Positions 34,176 through 42,039 of a DNA stretch of 64,000 nt are shown piece by piece; within the stretch, counting starts at the first letter, position 1, and every line of letters begins with the position of its first letter. Under the pieces are notes generated by a model that saw only the letters and a list, made by a program, of their open reading frames with translations, searched no databases and was not told the origin of the DNA. Source of the DNA: Mangrovimicrobium sediminis (lineage in GTDB: Bacteria > Pseudomonadota > Gammaproteobacteria > Pseudomonadales > Halieaceae); contig NZ_SRLE01000002.1 in assembly GCF_004745945.1 (NCBI RefSeq), positions 1 through 64,000 on the forward strand. Reading direction: 5' to 3'. A program made the translations under genes and the position numbers.

Positions 34176-34786
34176 TGCGCGCGCCGCTGGCTGTGACTGT
34201 TTTGCTGCTCGCCGCGCTGGTGCTGCCCGGCTGCAACAGCTCGCCGGTGCGCGGCTTGCGCGAACTGGTGGCGCCGATCGACCCGGCCACCGAGCCGGTG
34301 CCCGCCGCCGCCCAGGCGCGTTTCGACCAGGGCCTGGCGGCGATGCAGGCCGGCCGCTGGAGCGATGCGCTGTCGCTGATGGCGGACCTGTGGCAGGACT
34401 ACCCCTGGCTCTCCGGCCCGCCGCTGGATGCGGCGCTCAGCTGCCTGCAACTGCAGCGGCCGGAGGAGGCCGAACGCTGGTTCGGGCGGGCACTGGAGAT
34501 CAACCCTGGGAACCTGGATGCGCGCAACGCCTACGCGATTTTTCTGCGCGAGCAGGGCCGTTTCGGCGAGGCTGAGGCGCAGTACCTGGAGGCGCTGGCC
34601 ACAGACGACGCCGACGCCACCACCCACTACAACCTGGGCATCCTCTACGACCTCTACCTGGGCCGCAAACCGCAGGCGCTGGCGCACTACTCGCGCTACC
34701 AGGAACTGTCCGGCGGCGACGACCGGCAGATGGCCGGCTGGATCGCGGACCTGCGCCGGCAACTGGATGCGGGGGGGCGCTCGTGA
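34175..34786 (+). CDS. TPR lipoprotein (GltE/AglT-like)
   Basis: The 203-aa product has a clear lipoprotein signal (VLLLAALVLPGC). Three or four canonical TPRs follow (AQARFDQGLAAMQAGRWSDA, AERWFGRALEINPGNLDARN, AEAQYLEALATDDADATTHY). Size and layout fit the AglT/GltE outer-membrane TPR lipoprotein of gliding machines. The start overlaps the previous stop by 1 nt, and the stop overlaps the next GTG start (GTGA). Confidence 0.78.
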   Translation: MRAPLAVTVLLLAALVLPGCNSSPVRGLRELVAPIDPATEPVPAAAQARFDQGLAAMQAGRWSDALSLMADLWQDYPWLSGPPLDAALSCLQLQRPEEAERWFGRALEINPGNLDARNAYAIFLREQGRFGEAEAQYLEALATDDADATTHYNLGILYDLYLGRKPQALAHYSRYQELSGGDDRQMAGWIADLRRQLDAGGRS

Positions 34787-35094
34787 AGAAACTGGTTTAC
34801 ATCGTGGTGCTTGCGCTGGCGCCGCTGGCCGCCGCCCAGGAGCCCACCGTGGAACTGGAATCGCGGGTCATCGGCAACCGCGAGCTGCCGCGGGTGATGT
34901 ACATCGTACCCTGGCGCCAGGCGCCGGACGTGGACCTGGGCTGGGAGCCCGAGCAGGTCATCGCCGGGGAACTGTTCCAGCCGCTGCGCCGCGACGAGTA
35001 CCGGCGCCAGCTGCACTACCGGGAAAAACTGGCCGAACCCGGCGACGACGGGTCCGGCGCATCATCGACTTCGACTGACTCACAGAGGAACTGA
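34783..35094 (+). CDS. Small periplasmic protein, function unknown
   Basis: The 103-aa product starts with GTG and a short signal peptide (KKLVYIVVLALAPLAAAQ). The mature part contains NRELPRVMYIVPWRQAPDVD and a hydrophilic Ser-rich tail. Small open frames at this position are common in ExbBD/TPR clusters. No domain is recognised. It is 1 nt from the ExbB-like gene, so it belongs to the operon. Confidence 0.65.
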   Translation: MKKLVYIVVLALAPLAAAQEPTVELESRVIGNRELPRVMYIVPWRQAPDVDLGWEPEQVIAGELFQPLRRDEYRRQLHYREKLAEPGDDGSGASSTSTDSQRN

Positions 35095-35095
35095 C

Positions 35096-35761
35096 ATGGA
35101 CAGCTTTGACATAGTGGTCCGCTTTTTCCAGAACGGCGGGCCGTTCATGTACCCCATCGCGCTGGTGCTGGTGATCGGCCTGGCCATCGCCCTGGAGCGC
35201 TGGCTGGTGCTGGGGGTCGCGCGTCACCGCAACCGCCGCGCGTTCGATGTCGCCATGGGCCAGCTGCGCAACAAGCAGTACAAGGCGGTGGTGGATACCG
35301 GCGCCGAGTCCAGCGTACCGATTGCGCGTATCGTCGCCGCGGGTATCGCGCGCTACGTCAGCAGCCGGCGCCGCGAGGACATCGAATCGGCGATGGAGGA
35401 AGGCGTGATGGAAGCCCTGCCGCGGCTGGAAAAACGTACCCAGTACCTGGCGACGCTGGCCAACGTGGCCACCCTGCTCGGCCTGCTCGGCACCATCATC
35501 GGCCTGATCGCCGCGTTCACCGCGGTGGCCAGCGCCGAGGCCACGGAGAAGGCGAGCATGCTCTCCACCTCGATCTCGGTGGCGATGAACACCACGGCGT
35601 TCGGCCTGATCTCGGCGATCCCGCTGCTGTTGCTGCACGCGGTGCTGCAGACGCGCACCTCGGAGATTGTCGACAGCTTCGAGATGGCCAGCGTGAAAGT
35701 GGTCAATGCCCTGGCCGACGCTGGCGCGCTGCCCGCGCGCACGCGCGAGTCCGACGCGTAA
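35096..35761 (+). CDS. MotA/TolQ/ExbB-family proton channel protein (AglR-like)
   Basis: The 221-aa product has three membrane segments (about 17-38, 118-142 and 155-177). The channel motifs are GLLGTIIGLIAAFTAV and SISVAMNTTAFGLISAIPLL, with the conserved Thr/Gly/Pro residues of TolQ-ExbB-MotA. With the two ExbD-like proteins encoded next it would form a proton-driven inner-membrane motor that energises periplasmic and outer-membrane partners. In Myxococcus, AglR-AglQ-AglS form the same 1+2 arrangement. Confidence 0.92.
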   Translation: MDSFDIVVRFFQNGGPFMYPIALVLVIGLAIALERWLVLGVARHRNRRAFDVAMGQLRNKQYKAVVDTGAESSVPIARIVAAGIARYVSSRRREDIESAMEEGVMEALPRLEKRTQYLATLANVATLLGLLGTIIGLIAAFTAVASAEATEKASMLSTSISVAMNTTAFGLISAIPLLLLHAVLQTRTSEIVDSFEMASVKVVNALADAGALPARTRESDA

Positions 35762-35791
35762 TCCGCGCGCAATATTACCGGGAGTGCGCGC

Positions 35792-36331
35792 ATGAGACGC
35801 CATCGCCGACCACCCGTCGAACAGGCGGAACTGGATATCACCGCGTTCATGAACCTGATGATCGTGCTGGTGCCCATCCTGCTGCTGGGCATGGTGTTCG
35901 CGCGCATCACCGTGGTCGACGTGTTCCTGCCCGAGGGCGCCAGCGGCGAGTCCGACGAGCGCCTGGAACGGCTGGAACTGGTGATCCGCGACAGCGGCAT
36001 GCGCGTGGACTACCCCAGCGGCATCCTGCTCAAGAAAATTCCGCTGACGGAGGAGGGTGAACAGGACTTCGCCCTGCTCTCGCTGGTGCTGCAGGAGGTG
36101 AAGCGCCAGCTCACCGAGAAGGGTATCGAGAAGCGCGAGATTACCCTGTTGCCGGAACCGGATACCGATTACCAGACTATCGTGCGCGCCATGGATACCG
36201 TGCGCACCTTCAAGGCGGTGGTCGCCGCGTCTGTTGTGGATGCCGCGCTGTTCCCGGAGATCGCCTTTGGCAGCGCACCGGTGATAGAACCTGCGCCAGA
36301 GGAAGGCGGCGTGATGGAGGAAGCGCAATGA
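35792..36331 (+). CDS. ExbD/TolR-family protein with Asn at the proton site
   Basis: The 179-aa product has a short cytoplasmic N-terminus, one membrane helix (AFMNLMIVLVPILLLGMVF) and a periplasmic domain. In ExbD/TolR the helix carries an essential Asp in a (T)-P-x-x-D motif. Here the aligned residue is Asn21 (ITAFMN), while an Asp lies earlier at position 15. The second ExbD next door keeps the Asp. The pair may therefore be asymmetric. It follows the ExbB-like gene by 30 nt and overlaps the next gene (ATGA). Confidence 0.88.
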   Translation: MRRHRRPPVEQAELDITAFMNLMIVLVPILLLGMVFARITVVDVFLPEGASGESDERLERLELVIRDSGMRVDYPSGILLKKIPLTEEGEQDFALLSLVLQEVKRQLTEKGIEKREITLLPEPDTDYQTIVRAMDTVRTFKAVVAASVVDAALFPEIAFGSAPVIEPAPEEGGVMEEAQ

Positions 36332-36879
36332 GTTCCCTGCGGGCGCGACGTATCGCGCGCAACCACCGGCGCAACCGGCCGGCGCGACTCAACCTGGTTG
36401 CGCTGATGGACATCTTCACCATTCTCGTGCTGTTCCTGATGGTCAATAACGGCGATGTCGAGGTCCTGCAGGCGGACAGCAATATCACCCTGCCGGAGTC
36501 GATCTCCGAGCAGCGCCCGGAGCGTAATGTCACCATCAAGGTCACCCGCGAACACCTGCTGGTACAGGGCGTGGCGGTGAGTACATTGAACGACGCCCTG
36601 GGCGGCGAGGAGCCGTTGATTGCCGCGCTGCAGGCGGAATTGCGCCACCAGGCGGAGCTGGCCGGTCCGCTGGACGAGGAGGCGGAAAAGACCGGCCGCC
36701 CGGTGATCATCATGGGCGACGAGACCACGCCTTACAGCCTGCTGCAGCGCATCATGAGCACCTGTGCGGCGGAGGACTTCCGCGATATCTCGCTGGCGGT
36801 GAACAGCGTGCCGGCACCGGCGCTGGCGCCCGCCGCGGCTCCGCGCCTGGACCCGCTGGCCAGCGGGCAGGAGGGTTGA
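36328..36879 (+). CDS. ExbD/TolR-family protein (canonical Asp)
   Basis: The product is 183 aa. After a basic cytoplasmic N-terminus comes the helix RLNLVALMDIFTILVLFLMV, with Asp at the proton-carrying position. The periplasmic domain ends in a Pro/Ala-rich tail. It completes the ExbB-ExbD-ExbD motor. It overlaps the first ExbD gene by 4 nt, and the AgmX/TonB gene begins 2 nt after its stop. Confidence 0.9.
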   Translation: MSSLRARRIARNHRRNRPARLNLVALMDIFTILVLFLMVNNGDVEVLQADSNITLPESISEQRPERNVTIKVTREHLLVQGVAVSTLNDALGGEEPLIAALQAELRHQAELAGPLDEEAEKTGRPVIIMGDETTPYSLLQRIMSTCAAEDFRDISLAVNSVPAPALAPAAAPRLDPLASGQEG

Positions 36880-36881
36880 GC

Positions 36882-37844
36882 ATGGGTGCCGCGCTGTCGC
36901 CTGTCGAACTGGTCCTGCCCTGGGAGTCCGGGGAGGGCGAGGACCGCCGCTTCGGCATGATCCTCGCCGCCATGCTGGCGCTGTTCCTGGTGGTGGCGGT
37001 GGCGGTGCCGCTGATCGAGGTGCCGGACCTGGCGCTGGAGGAACCGGACGCCGAGCCCGAGGTGCTGGCGCGGGTGTTGATCGAGGAAAAGGAACTGCCC
37101 AAGCCGGAGCCGGTGGAGCCCAAACCGAAGGAAAAACCCAAGCCCAAACCTAAGCCGAAGGACCTGCCGCCGGTGCCGGCCCAGGCGGTGCAGGTGGAGC
37201 CCATCGACCTGCAGCAGCAGGCGCGCGACGACGCCCTGGCCGCCGGGGTGCTGGCGTTCAAGGACGACCTGATGGACATGCGTGACACACTGGACGTGGA
37301 CGACCTCGACCGCGCCCAGACCAGCCGCGGCGAGACCGCGGCGGCGCAGGTGGAGCGCTCGGTGATCACCGCCAATACCGCGGGTAGCGGCGGCATTACC
37401 ACCGCCGACCTCAGCCGCGACGCCGGCGGCCCGGCGCTCTCCGGCCGCGAGGCGACCAAAGTGCACAGCAACATCGCCGACGACGCCAGTGCCAACGCCA
37501 ATGCCGCGGGCAGTGCGAACAGTCGCGGCAAGGGCCAGTCCGCCAGCCTCGGCGGGCGCAGCGACGCCGCCATCCGCCAGGTCATGGATCGCAACAAGGG
37601 CGCGATCTTCGCCGTCTACAACCGCGCCCTGCGCGAGGACCCGCTGCTGCAGGGCAAACTGGTGTTCGAGATGGTGATCGAACCGGACGGCCGCATCTCC
37701 AGCCTGACCCTGGTCTCCAGCGAACTGCAGGACGCGGACCTCACCCAGAAGATCCTCACCCGCATCCGCATGATCAACTTCGGCACCCAGAACGTCCGCG
37801 CCACCCGCGTCAACTACGCCTTCGACTTTCTGCCCTACGGCTAA
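36882..37844 (+). CDS. TonB-like protein with AgmX/PglI C-terminal domain
   Basis: The start ATG at 36882 has GGAGG 7-8 nt upstream; an in-frame TTG at 36876 is less likely. The 320-aa product has one membrane helix (MILAAMLALFLVVAVAVPLI), a Pro/Lys-rich periplasm-spanning segment (KPKEKPKPKPKPKDLPPVP), a flexible Ala/Asn/Gly-rich middle, and the domain IRQVMDRNKGAIFAVYNRAL continuing to LTRIRMINFGTQ. This is the AgmX/PglI (GltJ/GltG-type) C-terminal domain of gliding machines and should carry motor force to the outer membrane. A degraded repeat element follows within 5 nt. Confidence 0.88.
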   Translation: MGAALSPVELVLPWESGEGEDRRFGMILAAMLALFLVVAVAVPLIEVPDLALEEPDAEPEVLARVLIEEKELPKPEPVEPKPKEKPKPKPKPKDLPPVPAQAVQVEPIDLQQQARDDALAAGVLAFKDDLMDMRDTLDVDDLDRAQTSRGETAAAQVERSVITANTAGSGGITTADLSRDAGGPALSGREATKVHSNIADDASANANAAGSANSRGKGQSASLGGRSDAAIRQVMDRNKGAIFAVYNRALREDPLLQGKLVFEMVIEPDGRISSLTLVSSELQDADLTQKILTRIRMINFGTQNVRATRVNYAFDFLPYG

Positions 37845-37848
37845 GCCC

Positions 37849-37926
37849 AAAAAGTGGGTCCAGATACGACTTAAATTGATTCCTAGAGAGGCATCAAAAA
37901 AAGGCGTATCTGCCCCCACTTTTTTT
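37849..37926. repeat. Degraded inverted-repeat element, type B (copy 5)
   Basis: The arms AAAAAGTGGGTCCAGATACG and GGCGTATCTGCCCCCACTTT match the type B termini with point changes in both arms (GGGTCC for GGGGTC, TGCCCC for TGACCC). It starts 4 nt after the stop of the AgmX/TonB gene. It is the oldest-looking copy in the window. Confidence 0.82.
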
Positions 37927-38114
37927 CAGTCCGGGGCTGTGACTCTCTTTCCCCTCTGTCATGACCCCGGCCGCAAAAAAGTGGAGATCGTCGAGCACAC
38001 GCCAGAATCACTTGATGCAGGACAAGTTTTGCTGCCTCGCTTCACCTAGCATGGTTCGACGCGACCGCCCAGGAAAAGAAAAAGGCTCGCGGTATGCCAA
38101 TGGAGGTTTCGGCA

Positions 38115-38891
38115 ATGGAACAGCACACAGCAACACTTTACGACCGCGACGGCCATCTCTGCCTGTTCTTCACCGGCCTGGTCGACGGCGAGGGAATTCC
38201 CAGTAACCAGTTGATGATCAAGCACGGCGGCGAGGCGGTGCTGTTCGATCCCGGTGGTGACCTCACCTACACACCGCTGTCCATGGCGCTGTCGCGGCAC
38301 CTCACACTGAAGACCGACCTGCGCTACGTGTTCGCCTCGCACCAGGACCCGGACATCATCACCTCGCTGCCGCGCTGGTTGATGCACACGGACTGTAAGG
38401 TGGTGTGCTCCCGTTTGTGGTCGCGCTTCCTGCCGCACCTGGTGTCCGGGGTCGTGTCCGGGACGATGAAAAAATCCCTGCACAAGCGTCTGCTCGAGTT
38501 ACCGGACGAGGGTGGGCAGATTCCCCTCGGCGACAGTTATATCGAGGCGGTACCGGCGCACTTCCTGCACTCGGTGGGCAATTTTCATTTTTACGACCCG
38601 ATCAGCAAGATCCTGTTCAGCGGCGATGTCGGCGCTGCAGCGACGCCGGGCATGGATCACGTGCCGGTGGATGATGTCGCCACGCATATTCCGCTCATGG
38701 AAGGCTTTCACCAGCGCTACATGGCCAGCAACACCGCATGCCGCAACTGGGTCGCCCGCGTGCGCGCAATGGACGTGGAGATGCTAGTCCCGCAACACGG
38801 CCGTCCCTTCGTCGGCAAACAGAAGATCGGCGAGTTCCTGGACTGGTTCGAACAACTACAGTGCGGCGTGGACCTGCTGCAAGAGGCCTGA
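38115..38891 (+). CDS. Di-iron metallo-beta-lactamase-fold protein (ODP/flavodiiron-like)
   Basis: From the ATG at 38115 (GGAGG 8 nt upstream) the product is 258 aa. It keeps the metal ligand pattern of the oxygen-binding di-iron branch of the MBL fold: SHQDPD after strand VLFDPGG, then HFLHSVGNFHFYD, LFSGDVGAA and the C-terminal QHGRPF. Flavodoxin and rubredoxin domains are absent. Stand-alone proteins of this type bind O2 or NO as sensors, for example next to chemotaxis genes. Nothing adjacent shows its partner. It lies between two repeat elements. Confidence 0.82.
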   Translation: MEQHTATLYDRDGHLCLFFTGLVDGEGIPSNQLMIKHGGEAVLFDPGGDLTYTPLSMALSRHLTLKTDLRYVFASHQDPDIITSLPRWLMHTDCKVVCSRLWSRFLPHLVSGVVSGTMKKSLHKRLLELPDEGGQIPLGDSYIEAVPAHFLHSVGNFHFYDPISKILFSGDVGAAATPGMDHVPVDDVATHIPLMEGFHQRYMASNTACRNWVARVRAMDVEMLVPQHGRPFVGKQKIGEFLDWFEQLQCGVDLLQEA

Positions 38892-38894
38892 AAT

Positions 38895-38987
38895 AAAAAG
38901 TGGGGTCAGATACGACTTCAAATGATGTCGATGTTCAGGCGAGCCCGGCGATCAACATCATTTAAAGTCGTATCTGACCCCACTTTT
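38895..38987. repeat. Inverted-repeat element, type B (copy 6)
   Basis: The arms begin AAAAAGTGGGGTCAGATACG and end CGTATCTGACCCCACTTTT, with inner complementary ATGATGT/ACATCAT. It lies 3 nt after the stop of the MBL-fold gene and 8 nt before the stop of the convergent ettA. Its core (TTCAGGCGAGCCCGGC) resembles the core of copy 2. Confidence 0.92.
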
Positions 38988-38995
38988 GGTGGGTG

Positions 38996-40660
38996 CTACT
39001 TAAGCTTGCGGTATTTGACGCGGTGGGGCTGCTCGGCAGCCGCGCCCAGGCGCTTCTTGCGGTCTTCCTCGTAGTCCTGGTAGTTGCCCTCGTGGAACAC
39101 CACGCTGCCGTCGTCCTCGTAGGCGAGGATGTGGGTGGCGATGCGGTCCAGGAACCAGCGGTCGTGCGAGATCACCAGGGCGGCGCCGGGGAAGGCCAGC
39201 AGGGCTTCTTCCAGTGCGCGCAGGGTTTCCACGTCGAGGTCGTTAGTCGGTTCGTCGAGCAGCAGCACGTTGGCGCCCTGCTTGAGCAGCTTGGCCAGGT
39301 GCAGCCGGTTGCGCTCGCCGCCGGAGAGGTCCTTGACGTGCTTTTGCTGGTCCGAGCCCTTGAAGTTGAAGCGGCCGCAGTAGGAGCGCGAGGGCACTTC
39401 GTAGCTGCCGATGCGCATGATGTCGTGGCCGTCGGAGATCTCCTCCCACACGGTCTTGCTGCCGTCCAGGGAATCGCGGGACTGGTCGACGTAGCCCAAC
39501 TGCACGGTCTCGCCCACCTTCACCTCGCCGCCGTCCGGCTGCTCGATACCCATGAGGATCTTGAACAGGGTGGATTTACCCATGCCGTTGGCGCCGATGA
39601 TGCCGACGATGCTGCCCTTGGGCACGGTGAAGCTGACGTTCTCGAACAGCAGCCGGTCGCCGAAGGTCTTCTTCAGGTCCTTCACCTCGATCACGTTGTC
39701 GCCCAGGCGCGGGCCCGGCGGGATGTAGATCTCGTTCGTCTCGTTGCGCGCCTGGAATTCCTGGGACTGCAGCTCCTCGAAGCGCTGCAGGCGCGCCTTG
39801 CTCTTGGCCTGGCGCCCCTTGGGATTGGAGCGCACCCACTCCAGCTCGGCCTTGATCGCCTTCTCGTGGGAGGCCTCCTGGCGTTTTTCCTGCTCCAGGC
39901 GCTTCTCCTTGGCTTCCAGCCAGTCGGAGTAGTTGCCCTCGTAGGGGATGCCGCGGCCGCGGTCCAGCTCGAGAATCCAGCCGGCGGCGTTGTCCAGGAA
40001 GTAGCGATCGTGGGTGATCGCCACCACGGTGCCGGGGTAGTCGTGCAGGAAGCGCTCCAGCCAGGCCACGCTTTCCGCATCGAGGTGGTTGGTGGGCTCG
40101 TCCAGCAGCAGCATGTCCGGGGCCGAGAGCAGCATGCGGCACAGGGCCACGCGGCGGCGCTCACCGCCGGAGAGCCTGGTCACGTCCGCGTCCCAGGGCG
40201 GCAGGCGCAGGGCGTCGGCGGCGACCTCCAGCTTGGTCTCGATGTTGTGCGCATCGGTGGCCTGGATGATGTCCTCCAGGCGCGCCTGCTCCTTGGCCAG
40301 GGCGTCGAAGTCGGCGTCCGGCTCGGCGTAGGCGGCGTAGACCTTCTCCAGGTCGGCCATCGCACTGATCGCCTCGCCCAGGCCTTCCTCGACGTTGCCG
40401 CGCACGTCCTTCTCCGGGTCCAGCTGCGGCTCCTGGGGCAGGTAGCCGATCTTGATGCCCGGTTGCGGGCGCGCCTCGCCGAGGATGTCGGTGTCGATGC
40501 CGGCCATGATGCGCAGCAGGGTCGACTTGCCCGCGCCGTTCAGGCCCAGCACGCCGATCTTGGCGCCCGGGAAGAAGGACAGGGAGATGTCCTTGAGGAT
40601 CTCTTTCTTGGGCGGCACGACTTTGCCGACCCGGTTCATGCTGTAGACGTATTGGGCCAT
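38996..40660 (-). CDS. ettA: Energy-dependent translational throttle protein EttA (ABC-F ATPase)
   Basis: The ATG at 40660 gives 554 aa, the family length. There are two ABC domains, with Walker A GLNGAGKST and GANGMGKST and signatures LSGGERRRVAL and LSGGERNRLHL. The arm insertion in domain 1 and the linker KGRQAKSKARLQRFEEL are typical of EttA. The start AQYVYSMNRVGKVVPPKKEI is diagnostic. EttA binds the ribosomal E site and gates the first elongation step according to the ATP/ADP ratio. It is transcribed alone, convergent with the MBL-fold gene. Confidence 0.97.
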   Translation of the reverse strand: MAQYVYSMNRVGKVVPPKKEILKDISLSFFPGAKIGVLGLNGAGKSTLLRIMAGIDTDILGEARPQPGIKIGYLPQEPQLDPEKDVRGNVEEGLGEAISAMADLEKVYAAYAEPDADFDALAKEQARLEDIIQATDAHNIETKLEVAADALRLPPWDADVTRLSGGERRRVALCRMLLSAPDMLLLDEPTNHLDAESVAWLERFLHDYPGTVVAITHDRYFLDNAAGWILELDRGRGIPYEGNYSDWLEAKEKRLEQEKRQEASHEKAIKAELEWVRSNPKGRQAKSKARLQRFEELQSQEFQARNETNEIYIPPGPRLGDNVIEVKDLKKTFGDRLLFENVSFTVPKGSIVGIIGANGMGKSTLFKILMGIEQPDGGEVKVGETVQLGYVDQSRDSLDGSKTVWEEISDGHDIMRIGSYEVPSRSYCGRFNFKGSDQQKHVKDLSGGERNRLHLAKLLKQGANVLLLDEPTNDLDVETLRALEEALLAFPGAALVISHDRWFLDRIATHILAYEDDGSVVFHEGNYQDYEEDRKKRLGAAAEQPHRVKYRKLK

Positions 40661-40908
40661 GGGATATCCGCGGGAATAAAACGACGCGCGCATTCTAGCA
40701 AACCCGGGGCAGTCCGGGGCAAACGCCATCAGCGCCCGGCAAGTCGCGCGCCGGGGCGGTCACGCAGCATTGAAAAATTGATGTCTCTCACGGCTTCAGC
40801 AAAACCGCGGAGTGCCGATAGCTGAGCAGTAGTATTTCGCCAGAAAGCGAATTATGCTGTCGGTCCGCTCAATTCGGGCGGTGTACAAAAATTAGCCAAC
40901 CCGACCCT

Positions 40909-41655
40909 ATGACCTACTGTATTGGAATCAGGCTTAAAGAAGGCCTGGTGTTTTGCTCGGACTCGCGTACCAACGCGGGGCCCGACCGTGTCAGCACCTA
41001 CGGCAAGCTGCACCGCTTCTCCCTGCCCGGGGAGCGCCAGCTCATGCTGATGACCGCCGGCAACCTGGCCACCAGCCAGGCGGTGGTGGCGCAGATCGAG
41101 CGCGACCTGCGCGAGGACGCCAGCTTCAACGTGGCCAAGGCGCAGTATGTCTCGGATATTGCCGACTACATCGGCAAGCTGGGCCTGAACGAGCAGAAGA
41201 AGTACGCCTCCGGCGGCCCCGGTGCGGGCTTCAATGCCGAGGCCACCTACATCCTCGGCGGCCAGATCAAGGGCCAGCCCACCGAGCTGTACCTGGTCTA
41301 CCCGGAAGGCAACCACATCACCGTGTCCGAGCAGTACCCGTTCCTGCAGATCGGCGAGACCAAGTACGGCAAGCCGATCCTCGACCGCATCATCCGCCCG
41401 GACACGGACCACGAGACAGCCATGCGCTGCGCGCTGGTCTCCATGGATTCCACCATGCGCAGTAACGCCACGGTGGGCCCGCCCATCGAGCTGCTCTACT
41501 ACGCCGCCGACACCCTGGCGGACCCCGCCGAGTACTGCCGGTTCGAAGAGAACGACGAGTACCTGGTGAGCCTGCGCCGCGCCTGGGATGACAATATCCG
41601 CAGGGCCTTCAACGACCTGCCCTCGCTGCAGGCGGTGTTCGACCGCGACCTCTAG
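40909..41655 (+). CDS. Anbu, proteasome-like peptidase
   Basis: The 248-aa product begins MTYCIGIRLKEGLVFCSDSR, the N-terminus of the Anbu (ancestral beta-subunit, HslV/20S-like) family. Thr2 would become the nucleophile after Met removal. Asp18 in the CSDSR motif and the GGPGAGFNAEATYILGGQ region fit the fold. Anbu genes usually lie with transglutaminase-like, alpha-E and circularly permuted ATP-grasp genes. Those occur here at 44.2-53.5 kb, separated by the P450 block. A role in processing products of that cluster is inferred. Confidence 0.93.
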   Translation: MTYCIGIRLKEGLVFCSDSRTNAGPDRVSTYGKLHRFSLPGERQLMLMTAGNLATSQAVVAQIERDLREDASFNVAKAQYVSDIADYIGKLGLNEQKKYASGGPGAGFNAEATYILGGQIKGQPTELYLVYPEGNHITVSEQYPFLQIGETKYGKPILDRIIRPDTDHETAMRCALVSMDSTMRSNATVGPPIELLYYAADTLADPAEYCRFEENDEYLVSLRRAWDDNIRRAFNDLPSLQAVFDRDL

Positions 41656-41672
41656 GCGGGCAGCCGCTCGCC

Positions 41673-41990
41673 TCAGCCGACCTCGACCAGGGTCACCCGC
41701 ATTCCCTCACAGCTGTCGTCCAGCCGTAACTGGCAGGACAGGCGCGAGTGCGGGCTGCGGTTGTCCACCATGTCCAGCAGCCCGTCCTCGTCCTCGGACA
41801 TCGGCGGCAGCCGGTCGGCAAAGGCCGGGTCGATGTGCACGTGGCAGGTGGCACAGCTCAGGCAGCCGCCACACAGGGCGAGCAATTCGTCGCAGCCGGC
41901 GTCGCGGATGGCCTCCATGAGCGTGCCTTCGGGGTCGACGGCGACGCTGTCGACACTGCCATCGAGGCGTACAACGTTGATGCTGGGCAT
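41673..41990 (-). CDS. Adrenodoxin-type [2Fe-2S] ferredoxin
   Basis: The 105-aa product has four cysteines at 40, 46, 49 and 86 in the C-x5-C-x2-C-x36-C spacing of vertebrate-type ferredoxins, with an extra Cys43. The context LCGGCLSCATCHVHID is typical. It lies 49 nt downstream of the P450 on the same strand and is the probable electron carrier for it. A matching ferredoxin reductase is not encoded in the window. Confidence 0.94.
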   Translation of the reverse strand: MPSINVVRLDGSVDSVAVDPEGTLMEAIRDAGCDELLALCGGCLSCATCHVHIDPAFADRLPPMSEDEDGLLDMVDNRSPHSRLSCQLRLDDSCEGMRVTLVEVG

Positions 41991-42039
41991 GGCGGAATCG
42001 GTCCTGGTCGGTGGCGGGAAAGGGGCCGGGTCCGGGCGC

